A DNA stretch of 64,000 nt. Source: Mus musculus (Eukaryota > Chordata > Mammalia > Rodentia > Muridae). The DNA is taken from NCBI RefSeq assembly GCF_000001635.26, contig NC_000078.6:64402300-64466299 (forward strand), written 5' to 3'. The notes below the pieces were generated by a model. It searched no databases, was not told the DNA's origin, and saw nothing but the letters and a program-made list of their open reading frames with translations. A program made the translations under genes and the position numbers. Within the stretch, counting starts at the first letter, position 1; every line of letters starts with the position of its first letter. Positions 1 to 12,833 of this stretch are shown in pieces.

Positions 1-1136
1 TGGGTTGCTGATCCCCTACTGCTGGCAGTGGTCACCTCACAAAATCCTGTTTCATAGACAATAGGAAGGCATAAGTTGCATCACCTATTTTGCAGAATAT
101 GCAGAGAATTTATAGGAGCAACTAGCAGAGGAAAATTAAGTAAAAGTTCCAAGTTGTATAAAGAACAGGTGGGTGCCAGAAAAATAAGTTTTGATCCATT
201 AATAACTGAGAACAAAACATCACAGGTAAAATAGAAATCTTTGTTAAGCACCCCAGGCCAAAAGCAAGCTTATTTTTAAATACCATGCAAGTACATTTAT
301 GTCTGCTTTATGTGATCTGTTTTGTATGTAGATTCTTCTTGTTTTATGTCACATATTATTTACTCATTTATTCTGTACAAGTATGAAGCCTTTTACTAAA
401 CACTGTAATGGTACACATGGGTATCACAAAAATCATTAAGAAATGATGTTTTTTTGTGCCTTCACTGGCATCTGTGGCTTTTGCAATAAGAACATGGAGA
501 AACCACAGGTAGTTTAATCTTCTAAAATAAGCCAGAGCAGACTTTGCACACTGATACCAATAGGATGATGTTGGAGAACTGAAATTGGTCTTTCTGGTCT
601 ACAAGATTTGAGAGCTTCCAGATGATCCTGCCACATCTTACACTAGACATAGGACGATGGCCAAACTCACAGCTCAGAAGGAGGATGTAAGAGATAATAA
701 ACGTTACAAAATGACCAGTGAGAAACAGTGGTCCTCACTTCAGAGTAAGAGAACTGGAGACTAGGAACAGTGACTGCAAAATCAACCCTTCCGATGTCAA
801 AAGTCCGCCTAGAGAAAGGTACAAATGACTAGTGTTCCCCTGTGGAGCAAGGCTGTTTTACAGTTCCTGTCCTCTTTCCCCTATAGCTGGTACTTCAGAA
901 AACTGCAGTCATTCCTGCTCATCTAGCATATTAACATCCTGAAGTCTCCACCCTCATGGGGATCAAGATTTCTGGATGATTGCTTCAAATATGTTGCAAA
1001 TTGTCTACAACTTTTCAGTCCTGAGATAAACTACAAAGCACCCAGGCAGGCAGATTCAAGATGCTAGGCAAGGAGTACAGGGCCCTACTGATACCTCAGT
1101 GTTGTATTCTCAGTGTGCATCTAGCTAGAAATGGGC
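1..1136. other. unassigned AT-rich sequence
   Basis: No repeat family, long reading frame or RNA gene is recognisable here. Short A/T runs only. Confidence 0.5.
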
Positions 1137-1494
1137 TGTCTTAGTTAGAGCTTCTACTGCTGTAAAGAGACACAATGACCATGGCACCTTATACAAAAGA
1201 AAATATTTAATTAGCACTGGCTTAGGGTTCGTAGATTTACTTCATTAACATCATGGTGGGAAGCATGGTGGTACAGAGGCAGACATGGTACTGGAGAAGG
1301 AGCTGAGAGTTTTATATTTGGATCAGTAGGCAGCAGAAAGTGAGAGTGAGCCATTGGGCCTGGCTTGAGCTCCTGAAGCCTCAGTGCCCTTCAGTAAGGC
1401 CACACCTACTCCAACAAAGTCATACCTCCTAATCCTTTCAAATAATGTCCAATCCCTATGAGTCTATGGGGCTAATTTTATTGAAACCATCACA
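1137..1494 (-). mobile_element. MT-type MaLR solo LTR (antisense)
   Basis: The plus strand reads as the reverse complement of an MT LTR (MTC/MTD type). It opens with tgtcttagttagagcttct, followed by the complement of the LTR's conserved 3' end (tgaagagacacaatgacc type), and closes with aaaccatcaca, the complement of the TGTGGTGGTTT start. It can be compared with the sense copy at 40446-40793, which has the same order of blocks. There is no internal region next to it, so it is a solo LTR. No clear 5 bp target duplication is visible, which fits an old insertion. Confidence 0.75.
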
Positions 1495-2440
1495 AACGCA
1501 TGGACCATAATTATTTCTTACAAACTGCTATGGGATGCTGATGTGGGCTTTAACAATAAACGCTAAATAATTCTGACACTAGTCCTCATATAAGGTATCA
1601 ACCACTTTTATTACACAATCTATGTTTCTAGATTTGCTTAGACAGATTCTTGTTTAGAATACAACTGCTTTCCCATTTGGCTCCTAAGGGTAGTACATAA
1701 AAACTGTCAGATGTGTGTTATCTCCTTAAATCTTTGTCATGAACACTCAGAGGAAGAAATTGTTACCTCCCATGCTTGAATTTAAGTTGACTGATAGTAC
1801 TTTTTGTCTTTGATTGTTCCCACTGTTGTTTCTTCTGGAAGTTTCCTGAAAGAACCAAGCCCAGAGTCCCTGCTGCTACTTAATGCTGAGAAATGTGAGT
1901 GATGTATTCACTACAACACAAAGGTAGAAGTGTCACTGCCAGACAAAAGTCTTTTCTACCTAATAACTAAAAACAATACATTCACATGCTTGCCTCTGAA
2001 ACTCAAGTTCCAACACAATTAGACATGAAAAATTTAAAGAAAGAAGAATGTGCACATAAACTTCTACACTCTCACTTAATTTTGCATCAGAGGGCAGTCT
2101 GTAGAGGGTAACTTTCAGGTCCTTTTCTCTCCTGGTTGTACCTGTGGTCACACAATGTACACATATCTGTCTTACCAGCATACCCTCTGCTTTTCCAGAT
2201 TTCCCTTCTCTTCAGCCTAATCAAGTACAATAATTTGTGAAGGTTGGAGTACTTTCTATTATAAACAAAACTTTCTGTTTTATAGTTCTCTTTCCTTGGC
2301 AATTTACATATTAAAAACCCCACAAAGCTTGGATAAAGTGAATGTACCTAAGGTCACACAGACTGTAGTTAGCAAGTCAATTTGAATAGAAACCCATGTG
2401 ACAATGACCTATTAATTCTACCTCTCTCACATGTTTAGGC
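1495..2440. other. unassigned sequence
   Basis: No recognisable gene or repeat. The overlapping short minus-strand frames around 1960-2323 show no domain and have no supporting signals. Confidence 0.45.
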
Positions 2441-2668
2441 CAGAGGTCCTCAACCTGTGGGTCGTGATCCTTTGGGGGTTGAGCAATCCTTTCACAGAGT
2501 CTTGACTAAGACCGTGGAGAAACACAGATATTTGTATTAGGATTCATAATTGTAGCAAAATTACAGTTATGAAATAGCAACAAAAATAATGTTATAGTTT
2601 GGGGCTCACCACAGTGTGAGGAATTGTACTAAAAAAAATCACAACATCCATAAGGTTGAGAACCACCG
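2441..2668. mobile_element. URR1-like hAT-Charlie MITE
   Basis: A 228 bp non-coding unit bounded by degraded terminal inverted repeats, cagaggtcctcaacct at the left and aggttgagaaccaccg at the right (consensus form cagtggttctcaacct). The flanking 8-mers gtttaggc and gttaaggg match at 6 of 8 positions, as expected for an aged hAT 8 bp target duplication. There is no transposase; such copies moved in trans. A second, more diverged copy lies at 46011-46193. Confidence 0.8.
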
Positions 2669-3717
2669 GTTAAGGGAACTAAGTGAGAAATTATATGTGA
2701 AGAAATTAAAGGTGACAGTAAATGAATATGTATCTACACAGAAATAAATGTTTCATAAAATAAAGCATAAAACAGGGTATGATAGATAAGATCTCACTCT
2801 CCACTGAGGGGTTTGTTTATATCAGAAGGAGATGAGACATGCCAGTTAGTACACAAAGATGTCAGGAGAGAGAAAGTGTAACCATGATGACTGATATTAG
2901 TAAAGTGCATGTCAAATGCTATCCTCAGGCACATGTGACACTGCATCACAAAATGATGAAATGAGTTTATTTGTGTCTATTTGTGATCTCATTATGCTAG
3001 AGTCATGAAAACAGATTCTGAAAATAAATACACCTGGGAATTCCTGAGCCAATTTCATCTCTTTTTATGACCCTTGGAAGATTATATTATAAACATATTA
3101 ATAGTTTTCAAATCTACAAAAAGGTTGGGTTTTTTTTATCATAAATGAACATATTGGAGTTAGAAAGAGAGACATGTCCATCCTCCAAAGTCTAATTTTA
3201 TTATGTTCAATTAGCAAGTTTAGATACAAACATGAGCATGTTAAGTGCTTGTTAAGCAGTGATCTAAGACACGTCAGGTGGGAAAGTACAAAGAGTGCTT
3301 TTGCAGGTAAGAGGAACTCACACTATATATTTCTTCAGCATCTGGAAATCCTACTAAATATTCTAGATGATACACAGAGAAGCCAAGAGAGACTAGACTA
3401 GTACTTGAAGGCCTCCTTTAACTGGCAAACTGTAGACTGAGAAAATCCAAAAGTTTGGTGTGTGTTCAACTATGTTTTGTAATGTTTGTAACTATTTCTC
3501 CTTTTGCTCTCATTTGTATCAAGATTAGATTGAATCTGATCTTTTAATCTAACACATATTCCTAATATACCCAAATTGCCTTTCAAAAAAAGAATAAAAT
3601 TTCATCTTTTACACTAGTGAATCTTATATCCACTTGTTTGTAAGTATATATAGTACATAACCATAACGTGTGCAATGATTAAGGCTCAAGAAAAGAAATT
3701 TGGAAGGTCTTATGTGA
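2669..3717. other. unassigned sequence
   Basis: AT-rich, no recognisable repeat or gene. The 75-codon plus frame at 3174-3401 has no recognisable domain and is probably chance. Confidence 0.45.
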
Positions 3718-3931
3718 GGGGCTAGAGAGATAGCTCAGCATTTAGAAGCACTGGATGCTCTTCTAGAGGATCAAGGTTTGATTCCCAGCACCCATATTAT
3801 GGTTCACCACCATTTCTAACTCCATCCCTGGGGATCTGATGGCTTCTGTGAGCACTGCATGCCCATGGTAAACATACACACAGGCAGGCAAAATACCCAA
3901 ACACCTAAAGTAATAATTAAATAAATAAAAA
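3718..3931 (+). mobile_element. B3 SINE (B2 family)
   Basis: Starts ggggctagagagatagctc, the tRNA-derived A-box region of the B2/B3 family, followed by the B-box equivalent (gtttgattcccagcaccc), the B3-specific body (ccatccctggggatctgatgg) and a tail of gcaggcaaaatacccaaacac leading into an A/T-rich end. It is diverged and has no clear target duplication. Confidence 0.8.
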
Positions 3932-5070
3932 TTTTAATTTCAAGTTTTAAGCAATATAAAATAAAAATTGCATCTGCATTTAATCAGGAATATTAATATG
4001 AGCTCAAATAAAGTCAAATTTTGGTGACAATAAAGATAAAATAATACAGAATTGACACTGTAGCCAAGGGTTAAAATACTACCCAAACTGATGTCTTCAG
4101 TTTGATTCTGGAAACCATCAAATAAATGAATGAATAAATAAATAAATAAACAAACAAACAAACAAACCAAAGATTTTGTATAACCTTTCTTTTCAGGCAA
4201 ATATATACTGCTACACACATACACAAAAATTGTATATTTCCAAGGTTAGGTGTGGAATTTATTACAAATTTTAGAAAAATGATTGTTATACAACTAACAG
4301 TCCAATCTAAAATAAAGTACTAACTATAAATAAAACATAACAAGATTGGACATAGAGGAATAGTATATGGTATCCCAAGGCCTACCTGGAAGATGTCTGA
4401 ATCTCATGGAGAAGGTAGATCTTACCTTTGCAGGGCATGGGAAGTCTTGTCTGATTAGGCCTAAGGTAGTCTGTGATTGCTGACCTGGAGTCTACCAAAA
4501 ATTGACATCTTCCAGCGTGCAATTTGTGGTATCAGTGTGCAATGAGTACAGAAGGCTTTCAACCATTCACCACATATTGACTTCCTGCTTGGAGGGATGT
4601 GGGAAACTATAGTCAGCTTAGGCTTTAAAGCCAGACAATAACTCTTCTTGGAGGACAATGGGTGTAGCAGGAGCCACCAGACTTACTTAAACCTACAGCA
4701 GTGTGCATGTGCATCTTCACAGCAGCCTCTTCTTCCTTCATAGTCCATCTAGGATACTCTTTTGAGATAGCTTAACCATATATGCTCTTCAAAGAGAAAT
4801 TTCTGGAAGAATGTTATTGCTCATCACAGAGATTACAATAAAGGTCGCATATAGAGTTGAGAGGCAAGGAATTAAAAATTGACAGTCAACGGAACTTTAT
4901 TTTGGCATGTTTTCTAGACATTTTCATTCTTTCAAAAATAACATTTTGAATATTTACTAGTTGTGATTAAAGATTAAAAATATGCGACTCCTGTCTCTAA
5001 AAACTGGAGGACAATCAAAAAATGGAAATGTTGAAATCCAAGGCGATATGTGTGTTATAATGTGTGTTTC
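3932..5070. other. unassigned sequence with a short AAAT/AAAC repeat
   Basis: A tetranucleotide (AAAT)n/(AAAC)n tract sits at about 4119-4168, just after a weak tRNA-SINE-like phrase (tttgattctggaaaccat). It may therefore be the tail of a decayed SINE. The rest shows nothing recognisable. Confidence 0.4.
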
Positions 5071-5083
5071 TGTGTGTGTGTGT

Positions 5084-5122
<39 letters not shown>
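5071..5122. repeat. (TG)n microsatellite
   Basis: About 26 TG units interrupted by one TC. The tract yields spurious VCVCV/THTHT reading frames on both strands. Confidence 0.95.
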
Positions 5123-5123
<1 letters not shown>

Positions 5124-6889
5124 CAGAGCTAGTTCTCACAACACATTTTTCTATCTGGCATGTAGAAAGGTTAACTTTACCGTTGTAACACCATATATTA
5201 TGAGCTAAGCATATCAAGTACCACTAAAACTATCCAAGTATTTATGTTTGAATTATTTAAATGAATTTGAGTGGAATCAAGTTGTTGGTGCTCAGCATCA
5301 CTGTGATTTTTTTGAACATTGACATGTTTTCCTGAGAAAACACAGGTTAGTCAAAGCAAACTTAATATGGACTGCATAACCCAACTGCTGTACCTAAGCA
5401 TAATAAGCTTGTAGGATTATATAATACTCACAAAAATATTACAGTGGATGGATAGTAAATTGTATTTGAACTTTTAGCTAGTCTCAGACTTATGATCTTG
5501 AAACCTCTAATTCAATGCAATTAAAATGAACCAAAACACAGCTGAGTCCAGAGGAAAGACAGGAGCTCCAATGTTGATAAAATCTAATAAACAGTCCATT
5601 GAACCGAATGGAAATTATGGAATTGATAAGAAACTATATATTGGCTTTTGTTCAACTCATGGGGTTTACTGCAGAGAACATATAAGACTAAAACAGTTAG
5701 GGGATTTAAGGTGAACTCCATAGAAGTGGGCTGTATATGGTGTAGCATGTTCAGATGTTCACCAAAGTGTCACTTCAGGAGAAAGGGGATAAAGGACAGC
5801 TGGGCAGGTATGAGCAAACATGGAAGCTTGCTTCTGTTTAACCACAACCACACATCATCCCCACCTTGAGGCAATTAGGCCAGGCTTTTAGAGGAACTCT
5901 CCCATTACATGCTGTCATCAGTTGTTGCTCAGGCAACCTTGGGACTAGAGCATGGCATGACTTCCTGGCCTATTAGAAGAGGGGCCAGCTGTGAGGCAGC
6001 AGCCTTGTGTTAGCTTCTTGTACCTGTGGGAAGCCCTTTCCTTTCTCCACTGTGGAAATAGCCTCACAGGTGTATTTTACTAGACTGCTAGCTACTTCTC
6101 AGTGCAGTCAAGTTGCCAATCAAGAAGAGCCTGTCATTATGAACAAATACAAATGGCAAATGCTGAATTGAATTAATTGAGAATCTCAAGTAGAGAATCT
6201 CAGGGTGGCAACAACTCTGTCTACTATGCAAAATAGTTGAACTTTATGGGATGTATTTGAAATAAAGCTTTGACAAAATCGGAGATGTCCAAGATGATCA
6301 GGAATGGTGTTAGCAGCCACAACAGTTTTATATTTAAAAAAATCACAACAAAAATTAAATTTTGAAAATAGGCCAGAGTGGAGCAATTACAACCTCCTCA
6401 GCCAATATTCTGTCTCTAAGAAGAATTTTTTAAATTATAAATACGTTGTATTATTTTCTTTTATGGTGAAAATAAAATTGACAGAAAACAAAATCAAAAC
6501 AAAGTTTATACCAAATAGACCAGAAAGCCACATAAAATGAAGGATTCTAATTTCGAATATTCTATCAAGTACTTGGAGGAGACACAGTAGTGTCTAGAGC
6601 CTCTAACTTCCCCAGATGCCATCACTGCAAGGCTTTGGGAGATAAAATAGACATGAACACAAAACCTTTTCATGAGAGGCAAAACTCTACTGAAAAAAAT
6701 AAAAGTGGAACTTGATTATGCATAAACAAACAAGAATATGCTGTTTGACAATATCCTAGTGATTTGAAATTTTATCTTCGTAAAAGAAAGCTACACTGGA
6801 TTTTTAACTTACTTAATGAAGATAAGTCTTTTTACTGACTGAAAAGCCGAAACTTGATTTTCAATTTAAACTAAATATTGTTTCCTGTA
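5123..6889. other. unassigned sequence
   Basis: No recognisable gene. The somewhat GC-richer block 5780-6130 (containing paired ctgtgaggcagcag and gtgtattttactagac phrases) could be an old LTR, but I cannot name a family or find its ends. Confidence 0.3.
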
Positions 6890-8700
6890 CTAAAACTAGA
6901 CCAATTGAACCAATAGTAATTAACCTCTAATTATTTAATCAAGTCCTAGGAATTGTATACACAGTCTCTTACCAAGAAGAACATAGGATCTAATCAAAAC
7001 CCAATTATGTTTTTACCTCTACTGACCTCTAACTCTGCCTTATGAGGCTAATTTATCCCTTCACCTTTGTGGAGACACTATCAGACCCCATCATTTCCTT
7101 GATACCCGTTGAACATGCAGTCTGGAACAACATGCTTCTGATCTACCAGATAGGTTCAGCTGGGTTTTGCTTATGGCCCATTTTGGTCCTCAGAGCTAGA
7201 TAGCATTAGGGTGGGCTCACCACACTTACAGTACCTAAGCCCACCCAGGAGAAAACTCACATTCCCAGGATGCTTTTGCTTACAATCTCCTCCACCACTA
7301 TTAACCTGTCCTTAACTTATAACCTCTCAAGTTTACTCTCATTTTACAAGGAAAAAAAATTTCTAATCCACCTCCTTCCAAAACCTCTAAATTGTTGAGA
7401 CCTAGGTAAAACATTAATTAAAATACTAATGCCTAGTTCACTGTTGCCTGGATATAGCCTGCCATTTTGTGCAATTACTAATATTAGAAGGAAGCATCCT
7501 TATATATTGTTTCTGCTTTTCCTAGGAAACTTCCTAATGCCCAAGCTCATTATGTTCTGTACCCTTGGAAACCAATCACTATAGAAGTCAGTAGAACTGC
7601 TTTATATAGTTACCCACAGTAAGCTTGAATCTAAACCAAGTACCCAGTCACACTTCATGACCCTGTGTCTAAGCCCTTATGATATTTGCTTTTATGAGAT
7701 GCCTCTGAGATGAACCCCAACGTAAAAGAGACACCTGCATCTATTTAGAGTAAGGATTCTATTTTGAGTAGTGGTTGAGTAAAGTATAAGTTCTCAAGAC
7801 CTCCCTGGGAACTGGCATCCTACTTGGCATAAGGAGATATGTGCATGGGTAACTGACATCCAGGTTGGAAAGTTCAGGCATGGATGTTAGACAATGTTAA
7901 GTTCCCTACCGCAGTTGAATACCCCAATCAATGCAAGCAGTATAAATATACAACAAAGTCATGATTCTAAGGGAATCCCCATAGCTCTAAATCCTGATTG
8001 GTGAAATAACTTGGCACAGATGTTTGTAGATCTGTGCCCTATAGGATCTTGACTCAACATCACAGTCAGCTCCCAAGTCAAACGTGTAGCCCTGATCAGT
8101 CAGGCTTGGTGTGTGGCATTTAATCTGAGTGGTCTGTGTGGCAATTTCTAGACCCTGACACAAATTTACAATTTTTATGTTTTTCACCATTTAGGCCAGT
8201 AGAATTCTAGCATCTTATGCACAATCTTTGGGTAGTTTCAATAGTAAGGGCTCCCCAATTTCAATAAAATAAAGTAGATGAAAGAATTACATAAATTGAC
8301 CCCACTCAAAAGGAGCAGTTACCCTAATTCTTGGGAAATCTCCAAGGTTCTGTAGGCTCTATTGCTTCCATTTAGGAGCCCTCTTGGAAACTGCCCTAGT
8401 TTCTGACATAAAAATTTGACCAAAACAAGTAGCTAGACTCCTAAGTAAAAGATGACCCTCCCTTCTTTGTCTACAAGTGCCTATAAAGATGTCTCCCCTT
8501 TTATTTTAAAGCAAAATTACCTGTATAGGCACGAACTTTGCTTGATCATTGTAAGTAGGTTAGAGAAGACTAATGCAAAGGTCACCTAACACAATCTTTT
8601 TAGCCTCATTAAACTCAATATTTAAGGAGAATCACTTTCTTACTTGAAGTGCTCATGTAATTATTTTAATTTTGCTTCTTCCTATGAGTATGGAACTATT
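6890..8700. other. unassigned; possible old LTR/ERV-derived sequence
   Basis: The composition changes to longer C-rich plus-strand phrases with a possible LTR-like block around 7920-8030 (cctgattggtgaaataac, tataaatata). No coding frame, primer site or paired repeat is visible. The retroviral reading is only a suspicion. Confidence 0.2.
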
Positions 8701-10262
8701 CAGAGCCAGGTAGTAAAAAGAAGTCTGCAGTGGAAATACACACAGTCTTAATAAGAGCTGGATAATTAGCTTACAGGATTGAGCCAATACATTTTCCTCA
8801 AATTAACAAACTTTTGCACTCAACCACAACTCATAAGATTTCCCTATAATTTGCCTTCCATATTTTAAAATCTCTAAAAATATACTTAAAGCTGCACAGC
8901 TTGTAAACCTAGGGCTGAGCTAATATTTTTATGTTCTTTCTTCACTGAAAAACGCTATCAAGGGAGCCTAGCAGGGTATGAAATTTTTCTTCAAAAGTAA
9001 AGATGTCACAACATTACACTAGGAAGCTAAAATGCTACATTCACAAGTGTCGTATTGCAAAACCTGTACAAGCAATCAAAATGGTTTCACTTTTGTCTAA
9101 AGTTATTATAAAGCAAATCAAATTGTTTTATGTAAAACTGATTCCTCAATAATCTTTCTTTTTGTTGTCACTTAAAGATGATCAAAATAAAAATCTTTTT
9201 ATTCTATATATTGTGATAAAATATGGCAGGACTCATAGGAAATGCCAATTTTATTTATTAATAAATTGATGCAGAAAGTAGGTGTCCATTCTTTCACCAC
9301 CTGAACTGATAAATTGTGATTAATACCAGCCATCATAAAAGTTTGAGGTAAAAAAAAATAAAACCTATTTAGTTTCAGGGAAATGTAAATACCTACCCTC
9401 ACCCCCTCACACATAAAATTTAATGGTGTATTTTACTAAGAAATCAATAGGCAATCAAACTCACTTCCAGTATGAATTACATAGCAATCACCTTTGCAAT
9501 ATTTACAAATCAACAGTTTCAGTGAAGGAGCAGTAATCAAATCTTGCTTTCTTCACTATTTTAAGATAACATAATTTAATCTAAATATATCAAAATTTTA
9601 GAAGACATTTTAATCTTCCATTGCCTAATGGAGAAGATGATGAAAGCAAAGCTCATGTTGGGGTGCGAAGTGGTGAGTTAATGTATGAGACTCACGCAGT
9701 TTAGGTGAATGAAGTAGAGGCAAGTTTAAATTTCTTTTTAGCATGTGCATGAGGCGTACAGCTGAAAGAAAGCAAGAATTCAGCCTCTGATTATTTCTAC
9801 AGAGGTGAGGAGAACATAGGAAATAACCACACATTTGCCTTAGTTGGTAGTATACAGCTTGCAAGTACTTCTGTACCATCCAACTTCTTTTCATGTTGTC
9901 TTAACACTGAAGCTCAATATCGCAATAAAACAATACAAAACTGAGAAAAATGCATCACCTCTACATTTCTTTGTCCTTCCAGTAATATTTCTCAAAGATA
10001 AATTGAATAAAACTCATCACAGAAATTTCTTAAAATTAGTTTATTACATAAGCTATCACCAAACTACCACCAAAGACTTAATCAAGAAACTACATTTTGA
10101 GAGATGCATCAATTGGTAAGTTTGAAACTACACTAGAGAAATGCTGATCTAATTTTGGAGCTCATAATGACAGGGAAGCTATTAATATAATCAAGACTAC
10201 AGTCAACTTCAACATCTGACCTCCTGAGAAACTGGTAAGAAGTTTAAAAAAGCATAGAAATA
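8701..10262. other. unassigned AT-rich sequence
   Basis: Nothing recognisable. The 89-codon minus frame at 9625-9894 and the 91-codon plus frame at 9844-10119 show no domain and are probably chance. Confidence 0.4.
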
Positions 10263-10372
10263 GATAATATAAGCTAATGATAGATCAGGTAGATAGATAG
10301 CAGATGATACAGATAAAAGATGACGATGAAGATAGATAGATGATAGATAGATGGATAGATAGATAGATAGAT

Positions 10373-10427
<55 letters not shown>

Positions 10428-10591
10428 GACAGATGGATATGAAGAGATGATAGACTGATAGATGAGTGACAGATATAAATTAATGATAGAGACAAATAGA
10501 TGAGTAGACAGATTATAACATGTAGATATATGATAAGGTAAATAATAGATTAGGTAGACAGATAGATGGATACATACATACATACATACAT
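10263..10591. repeat. (GATA)n microsatellite complex with (ATAC)n end
   Basis: The core is a run of GATA units at about 10373-10427, surrounded by interrupted GATA/GATG units from 10263 to 10560. A separate (ATAC)n tract lies at 10570-10591. The minus strand reads as a Tyr/Leu/Ser/Ile-rich open frame of 124 codons that is entirely repeat-encoded. Confidence 0.92.
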
Positions 10592-11634
10592 AGTCAGAGG
10601 GTAAAAATTACTGGATTTGATCAAGACACATTGTCTGCATGTATAAATGTCTTTAAAAAGAAAGGCATTAGCTAACCAAGGACTTCAAAAATTTTGTCAC
10701 TAAAATTAAGTCTACACATTTAATTAATATTTACATGAACATTAGTAGTTAACTAAAAGAAAGGTACTTTCTTTGGCTACTTGGTGACGTGAAATAGCTC
10801 TTTCAATTTCTTCCCCATCTCCATCACTCTAAGTCAGAACCAGAGTACTACTTCTTTTGTAGGCATTTTTTCTTTTTTTATTAATTATTTTATTTATTTA
10901 CATTTAAAATGTAGCATTCTTTAAAAACAAAAAACAAAACAAAATCTCTTGTTAATTCTTTCCAGACATTTCTTTCATTTTATCAGTCTATTATTTTGTT
11001 ATCTCATTCCTGTGTCATCTATCATGCAGGTATAGTATGGTTTAAATATCTTTCTTACTAAAATCATTTTGAAATTCATTTGCCACTGTGGTGGTATGAT
11101 AATGTATTTAGTTCATTAGGGAATCCCCATTATTAATTTCATAATGGTGTTATTATACAACTGCATCTCTGGTGGAAATAGATTGTTGACAAATGGATTT
11201 TTCTGAATGCCCTCTCCCCAAGAACTTAGTTAGCCATGTTATGTTGCAAATAAAATGTGCTCATCCAATGTAAGCTCCTGGACTTAGCCCCCAGAACCAT
11301 TAACTAGATAAGTTTCTATTGCTTACAATTACCTAATACAGTATTTTTTACAATGCCAGAGAATAGACTGGATAAGTAAGCTCTGTGGTATGATTCAAAG
11401 GTACTCCACAAGACTTTGTGGCTTCCCCATTTCCTCTAACATGCCTCTGTGATTTTAGATATGTTTCCTCTCATATAAACTGTTTCCTTGACCCTGCAAT
11501 TTTATGTTTAGGATTTATGAATATAGATAAAGTTTCTACCAGTTAGAAATTTTTCCAAGATAGATAGTAACTAACTGCTTTGAATGCTACCTTTGTTACC
11601 TAACATACATAGATGAAAGCTTTTTTACTTCATA
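10592..11634. other. unassigned sequence holding a 45 bp L1 tip
   Basis: At about 10871-10912 there is a short antisense L1 3' end (attattttatttatttacat) flanked by near-repeats gcattttt and gcattctt, consistent with a very short L1 insertion. The rest is unassigned. Confidence 0.4.
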
Positions 11635-12370
11635 CAGGTAAAAAACTTTATGAGTAGACTCCATTCACTCAGAATTTAAACCTAAAATTGACAAACAGGA
11701 TCTCATAAAATTAAGAAGTTCTGAACAGAAAAAGTGACAATTAACATTTTCAAGAGAAAGAATAGAACTGAATCTTGGCCACTTCCATCTCTGATAGAGA
11801 GCTGATATCCAGAGTATGTAAAAAACTCAAAAGACAAAGAATTAAGATTTTGAAAATCTTTTTTTTCACTTTTTATTAGTTATTTTCTTCATTTACATTG
11901 CAAATGCTATTCTCAAAGCCTGCTATACCCTCCCCCCACTCTGCTCCCCAACCCACCCACTACCTCTTCTTAGCTCTGGCATTCCCCTGTACTGGGGCAT
12001 ATGATGTTCGCAAGACCAAGGGCCTCTAAATCTTAATTGTTCATTTTTCTAAAGGGACAATGGGTCTGAACAGAGATGTCAGAAGACATAAAAGTAGTTT
12101 AGAAGTAACTCATAGTATTCAATAGCTGTAAAGTTTGAGAAATTGAAAATAAATCCTCTCTGAAATTTCATCTTACATTTGTCAGAATAGCCAAGATCAA
12201 GCAAACAACTGACAAAACAGGCTGCTGAGGATGTGTGGCAAGGTAAGTCTTATTCATCACTGGTGATATTGAAAACCAGTTAAACCACTATAGAAATCAG
12301 TGGGGATAATTCTCAAGAAATTATATTAAAAAGAAAAAATGAATTAGACTTTTACCCATAAATCAGTAAA
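11635..12370 (+). mobile_element. old LINE-1 (Lx-like) ORF2 relic
   Basis: The stretches acaaacaggatctcataaaa and, later, tgtcagaatagccaagatca and aaccactatagaaatcagtg correspond to successive positions in the C-terminal part of L1 ORF2. They are much more diverged than the neighbouring L1Md copies, with no readable frame. The copy is split by the antisense L1 tip at 11861-12027, so it predates that insertion. Confidence 0.65.
11861..12027 (-). mobile_element. nested L1Md 3' UTR tip (antisense)
   Basis: Starts with the poly(T) complement of the tail, followed by ttattttcttcatttacatt and the C-rich complement of the L1Md 3' UTR G-rich tract, ending at the gcaagaccaagggcctc block. The 7 bp sequence aaatctt occurs immediately before (11854-11860) and after (12028-12034), a target-site duplication. 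The insertion is severely 5'-truncated (167 bp). Confidence 0.85.
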
Positions 12371-12382
12371 AGATTTTAAAAA

Positions 12383-12416
12383 TATAAATAAATAAATAAA
12401 TAAATAAATAAGCAAG

Positions 12417-12447
<31 letters not shown>

Positions 12448-12450
12448 ATA
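12383..12450. repeat. (AAAT)n microsatellite
   Basis: Tandem AAAT units with one interruption. The tract abuts the 5' end of the L1 that begins at about 12453. Confidence 0.93.
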
Positions 12451-12777
12451 CAATTCAAAGAATCAACCAAACCAGGATCTGGTTCTTTGAGAAAATCAAC
12501 AAGACAGATAAACCCTTAACCAAATAACTAGCGGGCACAAGGACAGTATCCTAATTAACAGCATCAGAAATGAAAAGGCGGCATAACAACAGATCCTGAG
12601 GAAACCCAAAACCCCATCAGATCCTACTACAAAAGGCCATACTCAACAAAACTGAAAAACCTGGATGAAATGGACAACTTCCTAGACAGATACCAGGCAC
12701 CAAAGTTAAATCAGGATCAGATTAACACTCCTATTTCCCCTAAAGAAATAGAAGCAGTCATTAATAGTCTCCCAACC

Positions 12778-12782
12778 AAAAA

Positions 12783-12829
<47 letters not shown>

Positions 12830-12833
12830 AAAG
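12778..12833. repeat. (AAAT)n expansion inside L1 ORF2
   Basis: Where other L1 copies have a short A-rich stretch between the cccaaccaaa and gcacaggacca blocks, this copy has about 13 AAAT units. It arose inside the element after insertion or was carried in, and it breaks the ORF2 frame. Confidence 0.92.

Noticed and set aside
10209..10583. 124-codon Tyr/Ile/Leu/Ser-rich frame
   Set aside because: Encoded by the GATA repeat.
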